Assembly (NCBI GenBank): GCA_946811695.1
Contig: OX328131.1
Span: 15,278,289-15,342,288 of the forward strand
Direction of reading: 5' to 3'
Origin: Gonocerus acuteangulatus
Lineage: Eukaryota; Arthropoda; Insecta; Hemiptera; Coreidae
Length of the DNA: 64,000 bases
A program made the translations under genes and the position numbers. Shown here in pieces: positions 20,803 through 32,262 of the stretch. Under the pieces are notes generated by a model. It was given only the letters and a program-made list of their open reading frames with translations, searched no databases and had not been told where the DNA came from. Positions within the stretch are counted from its first letter, which is position 1; each line of letters begins with the position of its first letter.

Positions 20803-22258
20803 TAGCTGAATACCCGTGCTTCACCATGGCCGATAAGTATTTTTTATATTGAGTTAAATAAGATATGATCAAAATTAACGCTACTACATAATTTTGTACA
20901 TTTTATTATACCACGTGATACTATATGTTATTCATCAATTGATAAGTAATTAATGCATAATGTTTCTTGACGTTGGGGCGCTCCGGACCAGTGTCAAGAA
21001 AGAGCTTATTATTGCACGGACTTTAAAGTTACCCAGGAAACACCATGTGGAGGTAACCGTGCTTGTTTCCGTTGGGGAGAAAAAACAATACAACAACCGC
21101 TTAAAAGTTTAGGTAAACAGGTACAAATACACGTTGAAAAGAATAAAACTAACAACTTTGAAGTTTTAAGCACTTATCTCTTCGATTAAAAACGCCCCAC
21201 CGAACGTCACAACAGAATCTTTTTCGTAGAGAATTTAGTAATCTTTCGAATAGCCGGCTTCCACTTACTACGATTTCCCTGCCGTTTTCGAGATATATTA
21301 GAAAATATACTGAGATCCGAAAACTTTATATTACTATTAAGTCAATATTTTCCCCCATGTACTTCTAACTCCAAACGATACCAAAGATTACATATCTTAG
21401 ATTAGATGAATGTCAAATACCTGGTTTCAAGTGAACCAATCATCGTTTCTGAATACCCAAACAGAAAAATAGTTTGGAAAAGTATTTCTGTCAATTTTTC
21501 TCGTAAACGGTTACAGAAATCGTTTTAAAAATGGTTTCATTCGTTTTCCGACGTTAAGGAACCTATATAACGAGTACCTGCAAGCAAATGGACTCCGTAA
21601 GCGTTCCGATTTTTTGGCGCAAATTTTGCTCAAAAAACCGTGTTCCAGTAAACGGATTCAGTTGGTTAATAAACTTGACCTTTCAAATGAGAAGATAGAT
21701 TTTTTTACCAAATGTCATCAAAATCGGACCATTTTTGAGCCGATGAGGAACTTCTTAATAATTCAAACCCCTCTAAAAGTACTTAAATATTTGAATATTA
21801 AAAAAACCTTTCTGTTTACATTCTAAACGTATTGTCCGTGCAAAATTTCAAATTTTTGTGTAAAGTGGTTCGGGATATTATTACCTCGGATGGGACATCA
21901 CCAGGGCGTAAACTCTATGAGGGACAAAATCACAGTTTATTTCTAGTAATTCAAGGACTCCCATCATAGTTGAAATTAACCGCAATTAAAAATAATACTA
22001 TGAAATAGTTATAGAATTGTAATAGCTGTTCTGTTATCATCCTAGCAACACATGCTGCCTAGGCGTGTATGCTCTAACCAACTAAAACTTTAAACCCCTC
22101 TAAAAATACTTAAAAATTCGAATATTAAAAAATCCTTTCTTAGCGAGTGTTTACGTTATATAGGGAGTGCACGTGCAACATTTCAATATTTTCTGTCAAG
22201 TGGTTTGGGCTGGGCGATGAGTCAGTGAGTCTTATTTGACAAATATATAGTAGATTAT
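20803..22258 (+). mobile_element. F3 with F2-like centre, complete
   Basis: F3 start (CTAGCTGAATACCCGTGCTT) at about 20813, F3 left part to ~21115, F2-like body 21120-21760 (CTGAATACCCAAACAG, GGTTAATAAACTTGACC), then F3 right part (CTATGAGGGACAAAATCACA) to ATATATAGTAGAT at ~22258. This is the fullest view of the composite. A 70-codon frame at 21614 is a translation of the repeat, not a gene. Confidence 0.65.
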
Positions 22259-22335
22259 TCAGGAATGTAGTCTACGCTACCCGAATTCTGAGGAAAGTGG
22301 ATAGCTATGCAGCTCCTGCGTGACGGACTTTTATA
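22259..22335 (+). mobile_element. Solo F1 terminus
   Basis: About 75 bp matching the F1 right end: AATTCTGAGGAAAGTGGATA then GCAGCTCCTGCGTGACGGAC. It abuts F3, so it is either a truncated F1 copy or its remnant. Confidence 0.7.
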
Positions 22336-22689
22336 ATTTCAGCTTGTTATAGTATTTTATTATTTAATATAAATAAAATATAATCCGATGAGGTAATATC
22401 AGTTCCATTAAGGTGTTAACGATAATTTTGCAGAGAGGTAAGAAATAACCTCCTTGGCGAGTCCACTGCCTCTGTGATATTAGCGCTGTAATCAATTCTC
22501 GCCAGCTGGTCAGGATTTACGGGCAAGCTGTCCTCTCCCCTCTCTTCCCATTATTCCCACTGGTCCTGGTAACACTATCGATCTCTCTCCTACAATCGAA
22601 TCACCCTACTATCGAGTTGAGCTAACTACTCTGCAGCTCACATGGGAGTCTCGTTTTTGTGGGAGGTTTCTATCAAGCAGGTATTTAAA
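22336..22689. other. Unassigned, GC-richer patch
   Basis: 22440-22660 is richer in GC and CT than its surroundings, without a motif or frame I recognise. Confidence 0.3.
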
Positions 22690-23393
22690 GCTTTCGAATG
22701 GTCACCTTCCACTTACCACGAATTCAAAAATATACCGAAATACCGACAATTTTTCGTTTCAGTCAATCAAATTTATTTTTTCTAATACTTTCTTAACCCC
22801 AAATGCTACCAAAATTTTAATATCCAAGTTTAAACGAATATCAAATGTGTGGAAGAAGTTTTGAACTAAATCAATCCTTTCTGAATACCCAAACTTAAAA
22901 TTAGTTCGGAAAAATATTAGTATTAAGGTTTCTCGTAAAAGGATAAAGATATCGCTTTAAAAATGGTTTTATTCGTTTTCCTACTTAAGAAAACCTATAA
23001 AACGAATATCTGCAAGCATATATCGTCGATACAAATGCAAAGTAACGAATCTGAAAAAATGCATATTTCATTGTCAATCTTTACTAATTTCTGCTGGGCT
23101 TATGTACGGCAAATTCTTCAATCTGATTTCACTCTATGAAAGGGAAAGTATTCCACTATCAAAAGGTCAAATCTGCCGAATATTTGACTGTCCAAAAAAA
23201 AGTTACGAATAAATGCTTTTCCACTCTGAAAAGTGGCGATTTTCACATTCGATACTTTGCATTTGTAGCGACGACATACTCGAAAGCTGACGGATTGTGC
23301 TGGTTAAAGATGATCTTTTAAATTATATGACAGATTTTTGCACCATATTTTTTCTAAATCGGGCATTTTTTGAGCCAGTGAGAGAGCGAGCAG

Positions 23394-23439
<46 letters not shown>

Positions 23440-23465
23440 CTGCGAATATATATATATATATATAT
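22690..23465 (+). mobile_element. F2 body ending in (TA)n
   Basis: Carries the F2 landmarks CACCTTCCACTTACCACGA, CTGAATACCCAAAC and AAACCTATAAAACGAATA. It ends with GCGAGCAGACAAATATATA and a (TA)n tract at 23396-23465. The F2 terminus itself is absent. Confidence 0.65.
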
Positions 23466-24559
23466 ACATTTGTGGCCCAGATAAGCGGGCCACAAGTGAA
23501 ATAACTCCAAAACGGTTGGTGATATCAACATTTTTTAAAGGATCAAAGTTGTAGATCTCTTTGAGATCTACAAAATAGTGCCTTCGAAAATAGGAAAATA
23601 ATTCTTCGAAGGACTTAGATAGACTTTCCATATATTGCATTTCATTTTTTTTAAAGTACTAAAAAAAGCAAGTCAGAATAGTGCAAACGGGTTTTCAATG
23701 CGTTAAGTAGTTCTCTGTCAAAATACGTTTTAATTTGCTTTTAGTTCTCACTTGGATTTCGAAAAAAAAGGCACATTCCTTTGTTCAAGTAGCACTTTTT
23801 TTTTGGAGATAGTTAATTTAGCTTAGGAGAGAGTGCTCAGCATTCAACAGAACTAGAGTCTTTAGTCTAAACCAAAAAAAAAAAAAAAAAGAAAAAAGAG
23901 AAAAAAATGGGATTTAGGTAGAGGAGTAGCCAAAATTTCATATACCAAATAATGAAGGAGTTGGTGTTTCCTATGGCCTGTTGACATCTCCGTGGGGGTA
24001 AGAATATAGTTTTTCATTTCCTCCAGGAAGTAGGTATAGTTATCAGTTGATCTTGCTCAGCTGCTCTGCAATCCGTCGGGATGTATTTAAATCTTAAAAA
24101 CTGCAGGCTTCGGCGGTTGAGCAAAAAATGTAATACTGTATTAATTTCGGCTCGCCATAACGGACATAGTTCAGATGCTATCAAAGTAGATTTATGTGAG
24201 TTAGTAATTACCGAATGGAAGAAACCATCTAGGTCGAAACCTTCCACTGATAAGGTTATAACATTGAGGGAATGTTTCCGGAAAATATAAGCGGACAGAT
24301 GAGGACTTGGAGGAATTATTGAAGAATTCCTTCCTTGTCCGGAAGGTGGATAGATGAATTCTTGGATCCCATGAAATAGCTAGCGAAAAATAGAAGAGGT
24401 AATAAATGATTCTAGAAGTATTTCCAAGGAGACGCTGCACTTCTATCTTAGAAGAATAGGCAGAAGGTTTGGATAAGGTTGGAGCTTCTAGTATCTACCT
24501 TCATCTAGTATGCAGTGGAATTTTAGGAGAATTAAGGAGAAGAATTTCGTTTAGAGCCT
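23466..24559. other. Unassigned stretch
   Basis: Contains a short inverted pair around GTAGATCTCTTTGAGATCTAC (23550-23572; a perfect short palindrome) and A-runs at 23875-23890. Frames of 69-79 codons at 24014-24440 on both strands show no known motif. Confidence 0.35.
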
Positions 24560-24850
24560 TCTGCTCAGATTCAGGAACAAAAAAAACCTTTAGGTCCACT
24601 CAACGAACCTCTGTAATGTATGTAACTGTATAACATATAGTCTTCTTTTTCGTACATACCCAACGCGAAAGCGCGAACGCCAAAACGCGTAAGCGAACGC
24701 CACTGCGCAAGCGCAAACGCCAGCGGACACCAGCGGGCACTTTTTTGTGACGTATACACTCTTCTTTTTCGTCTTCGTGGCCTTTGCGCATGCGCAAACT
24801 TTTTTATGACATTTTTTTATAACGCTTTTTTCCAGTTTAGTCACCGCTAA
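24560..24850. repeat. Dispersed repeat with GCGAACGC-rich core, forward copy
   Basis: AGAGCCTTCTGCTCAGATTC, TTTAGGTCCACTCAACG, AATGTATGTAACTGTATAAC and GCGCATGCGC recur in reverse orientation at 47340-47560. The core (24665-24745) is a run of AAGCGC/GAACGC near-repeats, unusual in this AT-rich DNA. Confidence 0.6.
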
Positions 24851-25228
24851 AGCTATTTATTTTATTTATGCTTAAATAAAATAAAACCAGAATTCTTACA
24901 TCTACTATATATTTGTCAAATACCACTCACTCAGAAGAAATTGAAATTTTGCATGGACACTCCCTTTAGGATGTAAACACTCGTTAAGAAAAGTTTTTTT
25001 TACATTCAAATTTTTAATTATTTTCAGAGGGGATTGGATTTTTAGTTGGTTAGAGCATACAGGGCTAGGCAGCATGCGTGGCTAGGATGATAGCAGGTCA
25101 GCTGTTACCGTACTGTATCTATTTCATTATATTATAAGACAGTGACCCTATTTTTCCAATATATTCATCTGTGGCAGAAGGTCAATTTTATAAAAACACA
25201 CTTTCTTTCTTCTGTACTCTTTTATTAG

Positions 25229-25269
25229 GCTCTACATGTTTCACGTCGCTGTGACGCCTCTTCAGGAGC
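25229..25269 (-). ncRNA. Hammerhead-like motif, left arm
   Basis: Minus strand: stem I GCTC, core CTGAAGA, stem II GCGTC...GACGT, GAA, ACATGT, A17, then GAGC pairing with the first strand. Stem I differs from the 2252 copy (GCCC/GGGC) by a compensatory change. The same extra G precedes stem II. Confidence 0.5.
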
Positions 25270-25476
25270 ACTTAATCTAAATAAAATAAAATATGGTTAC
25301 AGCCTATTCCTTAGAGAACCTTCTTTGGAAAATCGACATTTACCCTAAAACTATCGATTTTAAACAGCTGATACCCAGTAGACATGATTAATCTTATCAG
25401 TCCAGACGTGGCCCTACCTGCGGAAGGTTCTCTAAGGAATAGGCTGTAACCATATTTTATTTTATTTAGATTAAGT

Positions 25477-25517
25477 GCTCCTGAAGAGGCGTCACAGCGA
25501 CGTGAAACATGTAGACC
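25477..25517 (+). ncRNA. Hammerhead-like motif, right arm
   Basis: Inverted partner of 25229-25269 with one substitution on the 3' side of stem I (GACC in place of GAGC), which breaks one pair. The core and stem II are identical. Confidence 0.45.
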
Positions 25518-25960
25518 CTAATAAAAGAGTACAGAAGAAAGAAAGTGTGTTTTTATAAAATTGACCTTCTGCCACAGATGAATATATTTCATTATATTAT
25601 TTTTATTTGGGGTTCTTTTCAACTATGATGGCAGACCTTGAATTACTACAAATTATTATACCTTGAATTACTAGAAATAAACTGTGATTTTGGCCCTCAT
25701 AGAGTTATATCCCGAACCCTTGCACAGTCTCCTCACCCATCGGCATCCTCAGTCAGAGACACTGGTCCGGAGCGCCTCAGACAAACATTACTTTGATTAC
25801 TTATCAATTGATGAATAACATATAGTATGAGGGGAACCGTGCTATAATAAACTGCACAAAATTATATATATTATTGTTAATTTTGATGATACATTATTTA
25901 AAGCAATAAAATAACTACTTATTTGCCGTTTCGAAGCACAGGTATTCAGATAGTTATAAT

Positions 25961-26542
25961 ATAAAGTGTATTTTGCGCTTAGAATCTCACTTTTATCCAC
26001 TATTTCATTGGAGGAAGTGTTTAAATTGTTCAATAAATTTGAAGTATAGCTATTCCAAGATTTTTGAAACACATTAGGCGTAAGAACGGGAACGCGCTAA
26101 AGTGAAGCAGTTTTTGCGAATGGGAGTTTTCCATTTTCTTTCGATATGGAAGTAGAGATGGAAATTATCTGGAGGGGATCGGGCTAGCATATTCTATTCC
26201 ACTTTTGCTCCCAGGGGGGTATCGAACTAAGTTAGATTTTCTTTGAATCTCCATAAACTTTTCTTCGAATCTTTTAACTTTCCCAGATTCCCAAATCTGA
26301 TTTTAATTCCTACGCCCAAGAATGTATAACCTGCTAGGTCCAATATTGAAAATATCTATTCCTGAGTGGAGTATCTGAGGCAAAACCCTGGCCAAATGTG
26401 CAAACATGTAAAACATAAGAAACCATAATTAAAAATTCCTGTTTTTAGGAGCTGCGTCGTCTTAGCGCGGTTCCGAACTGGTCTCAAGAGCCATTTGGAA
26501 AGCATTTTGGTCGCATTCGTTAAGGGCATGTAGGCTTCAACG

Positions 26543-26592
<50 letters not shown>

Positions 26593-26625
26593 AAACACAA
26601 TCTAGCCAAAAGTAATACAAATCTG
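25961..26625. other. Mostly unassigned; F2-terminus traces and a 50-A run
   Basis: GGGAACGCGCTAAAGTGAAG (26088) and GCTGCGTCGTCTTAGCGCGG (26451) resemble the F2 terminal segment seen at 52300-52350. A ~50-base A-run at 26541-26590 looks like a retroposon tail, but I could not define TSDs. Confidence 0.4.
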
Positions 26626-27272
26626 GGTCCTTACGTAATAGCTACACCACAGGTTAGAGAACTGGGTCCCGTTCAGAGATCTGGATCATCAGCGCAGAAG
26701 TTAATTTAATTTTTCCCAATATGGCCGCGGAAAGACCATTTATTTATATTATCAACGAGTTTGGTTGACTAGAGTTTCGATATAACCTTGAGCGAGCGGA
26801 AACGCGTAGCATTTATGTTAATGGCATAATTGTTATGTGTTTAAGCTCACTTCGCTCGCTTAAGCGAAATATAGAAATTCTAGTCAAGCCAACTCGTTGA
26901 TAATATAGATCACTGGGTATTCGGTGGACAATGGACCGATATACAATTTAACGTGGCTTCAAAATAGTCTCTTTTTTCTTTGCCATTATGTTGTCGCCAA
27001 TTCAGTTTTAGGCAAATCACAAGACGCATATTCGTAGCAGAAACAAGAACTGCACCAAGAACACAAACAACAAACAAGGGAAAGAAATCGCATTAAAAAC
27101 AAATATGTACAAATGAATTGCGTTAAAAACAGAAACTAAACAAGACGGTTACTACAAACATAATGTCCAATAGAATTTCCTAAATGCAGAGTTATGCGCC
27201 TGCGCTGATGATCCAGATCTCTGCACGAGACCCAGATCTCTAAACTGTAGTGTAGCTAATACGTAAGCTCCC
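26626..27272. mobile_element. MITE with ~70-bp inverted ends
   Basis: The left end (TTACGTAATAGCTACACCAC through CAGAGATCTGGATCATCAGC) is repeated in inverse at 27195-27272. Inside lies a shorter inverted pair around AACTCGTTGATAAT/ATTATCAACGAG (26750-26765, 26897-26910) with F4-like GAGCGAGCGGAAACGCG, so another element may be nested. Confidence 0.65.
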
Positions 27273-27814
27273 AAAACTGTAGTCCAGTAACATTTTCATC
27301 TCCCGAGTTAATTCTTTCTTGAAAAAGTCAAAACGGCATTTATGACCGAGGTTTCTCGGGCGTGGTTTTCTAGCGCTTAAAAGAAAGTTAATTATCTGGT
27401 AATCTATAATTCTACTTGAAACGAACTCGTATAATCCATGGAGCAGGTAAGAAGATTGAGTCCCCCCCCCACCAATTCCACCTTCAAGTTAAAAGGGAGT
27501 GAAGATTGAGCTACGAATTCCCCAGAATGAAAATATAATATTTAGAAATTAGGATGAAATCCCGATGTTTTTACTGTAAAAAGCAACCCCCAAAGCCGGA
27601 AAACGTGAGAAATTTAATATTGATTCTAGTCAAAAGAATGTAATAGAGCAACAAAACCTCAAAGAGCAATATTGAAAATATTTAAATTATTAAACCAAAA
27701 GAAAATAGTATTCATATTTTATATTTATTGGAATTATTTTATAGTATTTTATTTATTTATTTATGATGATGCTCCGCATCTAAAGCGAAGAGCATTTAAT
27801 TTCCTGTATTAGGT
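27273..27814. other. Unassigned AT-rich stretch
   Basis: A C-run lies at 27464-27472; nothing else recognised. Confidence 0.3.
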
Positions 27815-28216
27815 TTACACTTGCTAGTTATTGCAGGGAATTTATATCAGACAGAAATTGCGATTAGTGTAAACCATGAGCAATTTATGTCTGAGATATA
27901 TATTTCTATCACGAACTATAAGTGTCGACACTTCTATACCACCAGGTGTAAACACAGATTTTTACGAGAAGAATTTAATTTCAGAGATAAATATCTTGGC
28001 TACTAGCTGTATTGTCGACACTTCTATACCGACATATGTAAACACTGATTATTTGTGCTTTTGGTGAATTTATCGCAGATTAGAACAAATCCAGAACTGT
28101 CCCATACATATCCATGACATAAATGTCTAGCTATTTCTCTCAGTATGTAAACCTTCAAGAGAATATCTATCCGACACCTGACATATATTTCCTGCGAGAT
28201 GTGTCAGATGTAAACG
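27815..28216. mobile_element. MITE with TTAGG..GTTTACA ends
   Basis: Left end TATTAGGTTTACACTTGCTA, right end AGATGTAAACGCACCCTAAC. The internal motif GTCGACACTTCTATACC occurs twice (27925 and 28014), each followed by GTAAACAC. Related ends occur at 13640-13815. Short frames inside are repeat translations. Confidence 0.55.
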
Positions 28217-28414
28217 CACCCTAACGATGTCACTCCAAAACAGTAGTTGTAGTACAGACAATGATTTATGTATGAAGTATGTATGTATGAGGTATAGATC
28301 GTAAAGGAAACAATAATTAAATAGAAATATGTATAAAGAAAAATAATTAAATACAATTAGAATGAATGAGGTGTTTATTTAATTAATAGAGTGAATTAGA
28401 TTTCATTATTATTG
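28217..28414. other. Unassigned
   Basis: ATGTATGAAGTATGTATGTATG-like short repeats at 28269-28295; nothing else. Confidence 0.3.
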
Positions 28415-29134
28415 CAAAAAAGTCCGTCACGCAGGAGCTGTATAACTAAGCACTTTCCTCAGAATTGGGTAGTGTCGAGTGCATTCCTGAATAATTTGCT
28501 TAAAATAAACTAGATAGATAAACATTTTTTATGAGCAGCTGCTTCAATTATTAATTTTGTAATTAATTTCCTTCCAGAGTTTTGTGCATGCGAGGTACTA
28601 CACTACGTACTAAATACACAAAGCTTTACATTTTGATCTATTGATCTTGATGAGTTTCGCGAACCTACGTTTGGCGGGAGAATTCAATTCAAACATAGTA
28701 CAAAGTAACACCCCCCCCCCTCCAATAGACCGATTTAGTTAATTTTTACAACACTTCATCCTTATTAGATAGCGAGGACGTATAAAGGGGTTCGTTACAA
28801 TAGAATAGAAATTACGACAGGTATAAGGAAATTAGTAATTTTTGTCCGGAGTAAACCCCCCCTTCTAGTCAACCGATCTAGTTTATTTTTATAACAAATT
28901 TTTCTCTTCAGTTGACCACAACGAATACCGAGTTTCGTTGAAATACAACACAAATTATGGCTGGTATTGGCAAATAACTACTTTGGATCCGGAGTAAACC
29001 CCCTCTGCAGATGGACCGATTTTGTTGGTTAACGAACTCGTTCAATCGTTTGATAGGAGTATACTATATACTAAGTTTCGTGGCGAAAAAACAAAAACTC
29101 TGGCCTGTATCGTGCTAACGGAGACATATATAAC

Positions 29135-29208
<74 letters not shown>

Positions 29209-29350
29209 GATATATATAAATTTGAACGGGGGTAATTTTTGGAGTCTACTAGGTAGGATCGATAAAGATTCGAAGAACTTTTTCAGAAATTCCGTCATTA
29301 GTGCAACCTCAATAGCTACTTTCCTTCGGAGGAAAGTGCTAAAAGGTTAA
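28415..29350. mobile_element. F1 composite repeat, short form
   Basis: Terminus AAAAGTCCGTCACGCAGGAG at 28420, arm, one or two iterated units, the module with AACGAACTCGTTCAATCG (29030), (TA)n 29140-29208 and GTCTACTAGGTAGGATCG, ending TTCCTTCGGAGGAAAGTGCT at ~29345. It has fewer iterated units than the copies at 5955 and 1, so unit number varies between copies. Confidence 0.75.
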
Positions 29351-29640
29351 ATGGATTCTTATGGTTATGTATTATATTTTGTCGTACATGTTAGTGTTTT
29401 TTAAATATGTCAATATTGTGTTAATATAATGGCTGCCTTCAGAAAGTATGTCTGTCAGGTCATGAGGAATGTCCAAGTTATGCCGTATCCGACAGTCTGT
29501 TAGTATATGTTTTACAGTAAGATCTGTGTTACAAGTCGTGCATTTGGGTTTGTCGGTTTTTGTCATCAGGTACTCGTGTGTAATGCGTGTATGGCCGAAT
29601 CTTACAAGCATTACACACGAGTTTTTTATATTAAAAATTG
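29351..29640 (-). pseudogene. I-type LINE ORF2 C-terminal scrap
   Basis: The minus strand from about 29611 to the stop at 29372 encodes VRFGHTRITHEYLMTKTDK, a CX2C knuckle with HILTDC, and IPHDLTDILSEGSHY. It is the last ~80 codons of the LINE family found at 4759, 16441 and 57183. It directly follows the F1 end. Confidence 0.8.
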
Positions 29641-30356
29641 TAATAACTCATTTTTCTAGCAAATATTAATTAAAGTTGCCATAGAATTATTTTGTTGATT
29701 TATAAATATTTATTAAATCCGTATGTTTGATCTTTTATTTGTGAAGAATTTATGTTGTTTGTAATAGATGTGACGTTTAAATTCAGCGGAAGTATTAGGA
29801 GGTGGAGTGAGTCATTTCCGCTTAGGATTGGCTACTTCCCGCTTCCTGTGCATAGTTGTCGCTTATTAACAAGATGTTTTTTCAGGAGGTTTTTAATTGT
29901 TCATGAAATGTCAAAACAATATATTTACTGTTTCTATTTCAAGGTTTCCAAAAAATAAGGGGGATAAGAGCGGAAACATGCCAAGATGATGCAGTTCCTG
30001 TCAGCCTGTTCTTTGATTAGTACACGTGGTTCGTGATAACGTACTGATAAGGATAGTACGTTAGTTATCTACGTATGATATTCTCATTAATCCCTCTAGA
30101 ATTACCTTACCCCTTCCAAACAACTCCTCGGTGACACGGCAGGTGTCAGCTGTCAGAAGCCATTCATTCATAAGAATCCCTGAGGCGTGATGTTCCATTC
30201 ATAAAGCAGAGGTAGGCAATGGATGAAAGGGGAAATTGATGGTTTGTTTACAATACTTTCTATAGCCACTCTGCTCATACAATACTCATGATTCGCTGTT
30301 TATTTAGTAATAACTCAAATAGATTTAGTAAATAATATATTTATTTTTTGATCCCT
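29641..30356. other. Unassigned
   Basis: At 29965-30000, GCGGAAACATGCCAAGATGATGCAG (shown as GCGGAAACATGCC plus AAGATGATGCAG) resembles the F2 terminal segment. No gene recognised. Confidence 0.35.
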
Positions 30357-30410
30357 AAAAGTCCGACTCGCTCGTTCGTATCCCTAGTGTAGCTTAAAAC
30401 AGAAACACTT
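30357..30410 (+). mobile_element. F2 terminus fragment
   Basis: AAAAGTCCGACTCGC followed by GTTCGTATCCCTAGTG, a shortened F2 end. Confidence 0.55.
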
Positions 30411-30567
30411 AATTTTTTGACTGAATCTTGCTGGTAAAATGTAAAAACAAGTAAAAATTCAAAATGAAATCTCAAAGCTAAGCAAGATATCAGCGAAGCT
30501 TCCTAAGCGTGAATTATTCTATTTAAGCAACGATTTCTCCAAATGAGATGATGACAAAAAAAAAAGG

Positions 30568-30807
30568 TCTTTTTGCGAAGACCACATCCAGTTACTTTTG
30601 AAGTAGCAGTAGTGATTTATAACAGTTACTCGTACTCGCTGATAAGCTTACTGATTAGCTTACAGGTTCTTTGCTGGTTATCTATTACTACTTGACTCGT
30701 TATCTACGGTTATAATTCATATTAGATAATGGCAAGCAATATTTATTGCAGGTTATGAAGGATAACATAAACAATGATATTTGTAAACACACATATTTTA
30801 TTCCTTT

Positions 30808-30878
<71 letters not shown>

Positions 30879-31290
30879 GGATATTTTACATTTATTTAGC
30901 ATTATGGGCATACTTGCTATGCGTTTCCGCTCGCTTCGCTCGCTCAAGAAGGCATAAAAAATCTAGTCAATCCAACTCGCTAAAATTAATAGAATTATAT
31001 TAATTTTAGCGACTCTAGTCAATCCAACTCGCTAAAATTAGTAGAATTCTACTAATTTTTCCGAGTAAGAAACCAATCGCTTTTTCTTTGTCAGTAATAT
31101 CGCGAACTAAGCAGAGCTTATTCATAAACAAAAGCTAATTCACTGTTGAAGGTTACTTTACTCCCAACAAGAACCAATAAAATTGCTCATCGGAATCCTC
31201 CAATAGGAAGGCAAAGGAGTTACGCGCATGCGCTGAATCACTACTGCTACTTCAAAAGTAACTGGATATGGTCTTCGCAAAAAGACCCAA
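30568..31290. mobile_element. F4 MITE with (CT)n
   Basis: Ends are ~55-bp inverted repeats: GGTCTTTTTGCGAAGACC at 30569 and GGTCTTCGCAAAAAGACCC at 31268. Each is followed inward by CAGTTACTTTTGAAGTAGCA or its complement. A pure (CT)n tract lies at 30811-30873. GCGAGCGGAAACGCA-type sequence and duplicated AATCCAACTCGCTAAAATTA units lie inside. Noncoding. Confidence 0.8.
30811..30873. repeat. (CT)n microsatellite
   Basis: About 60 bp of uninterrupted CT. The F4 copy at 43617-44727 has only a few CT units at the same place (44260-44276), so this is an expansion within the element. Confidence 0.95.
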
Positions 31291-31499
31291 AGAAAATTAC
31301 ATAAGAACCGTATTTGTTATTATATTAATAAATGATCGCTACTAATGGCGACTTTACTCTTCCCAGGTGGAAACTATGATCGAAAGAACCAGCATCGTGA
31401 TTGGAAATTTGATTCAGTTATAAACAGAGTTATGGAAATGTCTGTAATATGCCAGAAAGCCAATGGTTATTCAGCAGATGTCTTCAAATGAGATTGTAT

Positions 31500-32150
31500 A
31501 GTTTACTAGCTGTTACCCGGCGTGGCATGCTACACCTACTTTCTGCATATAGAAAAGCCTAAATAAATTAGAAACCAAATCTAATAACACGAATCTGTAA
31601 CTGTTATGAACCCGTGGCCTCCCAACTATGAGTCCTAGACGACTTTGACCTAACCTATAACACCCCCCGTATCAAGACATACATCTATACCAAGTTTCGT
31701 AAAAATTGGTCTAACGGTGTGGATTTGTATAAGGGACAAACATACAGACAGACAGCTGGTAGATTTTTTTGACCTAGCCTACGGCACTCCCCAGATTAAG
31801 ATCTACCTGTGTACCGAGTTTAGTCAAAATCGGACGAACGGTGAGGATTTGTATAAGGGACAAACATACAGACAGACAGCTATAACACGTTTTTGACTTA
31901 GCCTATGACACTCCTCAGATTAAGATCCACATGTGTACCGAGTTTAGTCAAAATCGGACGAACGGTGTGGATTTGTATAAGGGTCAAACATACAGCAGGC
32001 AGCTGGTAGATTTTTTTGACCTAGCCTAGGAGATTTCTCGTATCAAGACCTACCATTATTCCAAGTTTGGTCAAAATCGGTCAAACGGTGTAGATTTGTA
32101 TAAGGAACAAACAAACAGACAGACACGTGATTTTTATATATATAGATTGT
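31500..32150 (+). mobile_element. Repeat element with four 124-bp tandem units
   Basis: Begins TACTAGCTGTTACCCGGCGT. Units contain AAGTTTxGTxAAAATxGG, AACGGTGTGGATTTGTATAA and ACATACAGACAGACAGCTG, with anchors at 31694, 31818, 31942 and 32065. It ends CAGACACGTGATTTTTATAT plus ATATAGAT. The start resembles F3 and the 1183 motif, suggesting related termini. No protein. Confidence 0.7.
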
Positions 32151-32189
32151 TGTGTAAGTAGGAGAATATTGTGTTTACGTACTGACTGC

Positions 32190-32262
32190 TGTACCTCAAC
32201 AATTCGTACATGTCATGTGGAATATTTAGTTTGTGTCGTCTTCTCCATTCCGTAAGTACCAT
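32190..32262 (-). pseudogene. Tiny I-type LINE scrap
   Basis: The minus strand reads LTEWRRRHKLNIPHDMYELL, matching the LTECKRRDKLNIPHDLQELL segment of the 5.1-kb LINE. About 70 bp remain; the flanks are unrelated. Confidence 0.7.

Larger units (their letters stand above)
25136..25585. mobile_element. Penelope-like foldback element
   Basis: Flanked by a 15-bp TSD, ATTTCATTATATTAT, at 25121-25135 and 25586-25600. The insert consists of two ~165-bp arms in inverted orientation (25159-25323 and 25424-25587, the last bases running into the TSD) around a ~100-bp unique loop. Each arm carries the hammerhead-like motif. Long variable TSDs, inverted terminal-repeat-like arms and hammerheads fit Penelope-like elements (established knowledge), though no RT remains and foldback structure alone would not prove it. 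Confidence 0.65.
24895..25960 (-). mobile_element. F3 element, reversed, split by a foldback retroelement
   Basis: Begins (F3 3' end) TCTACTATATATTTGTCAAA at 24900 and ends (F3 5' end) near GAAGCACAGGTATTCAG at 25935. All F3 landmarks occur in reverse order. The 25136-25585 insert separates two parts whose junction bears a 15-bp TSD. The F2-like centre is absent, giving a simple F3 of about 0.6 kb. Confidence 0.7.
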
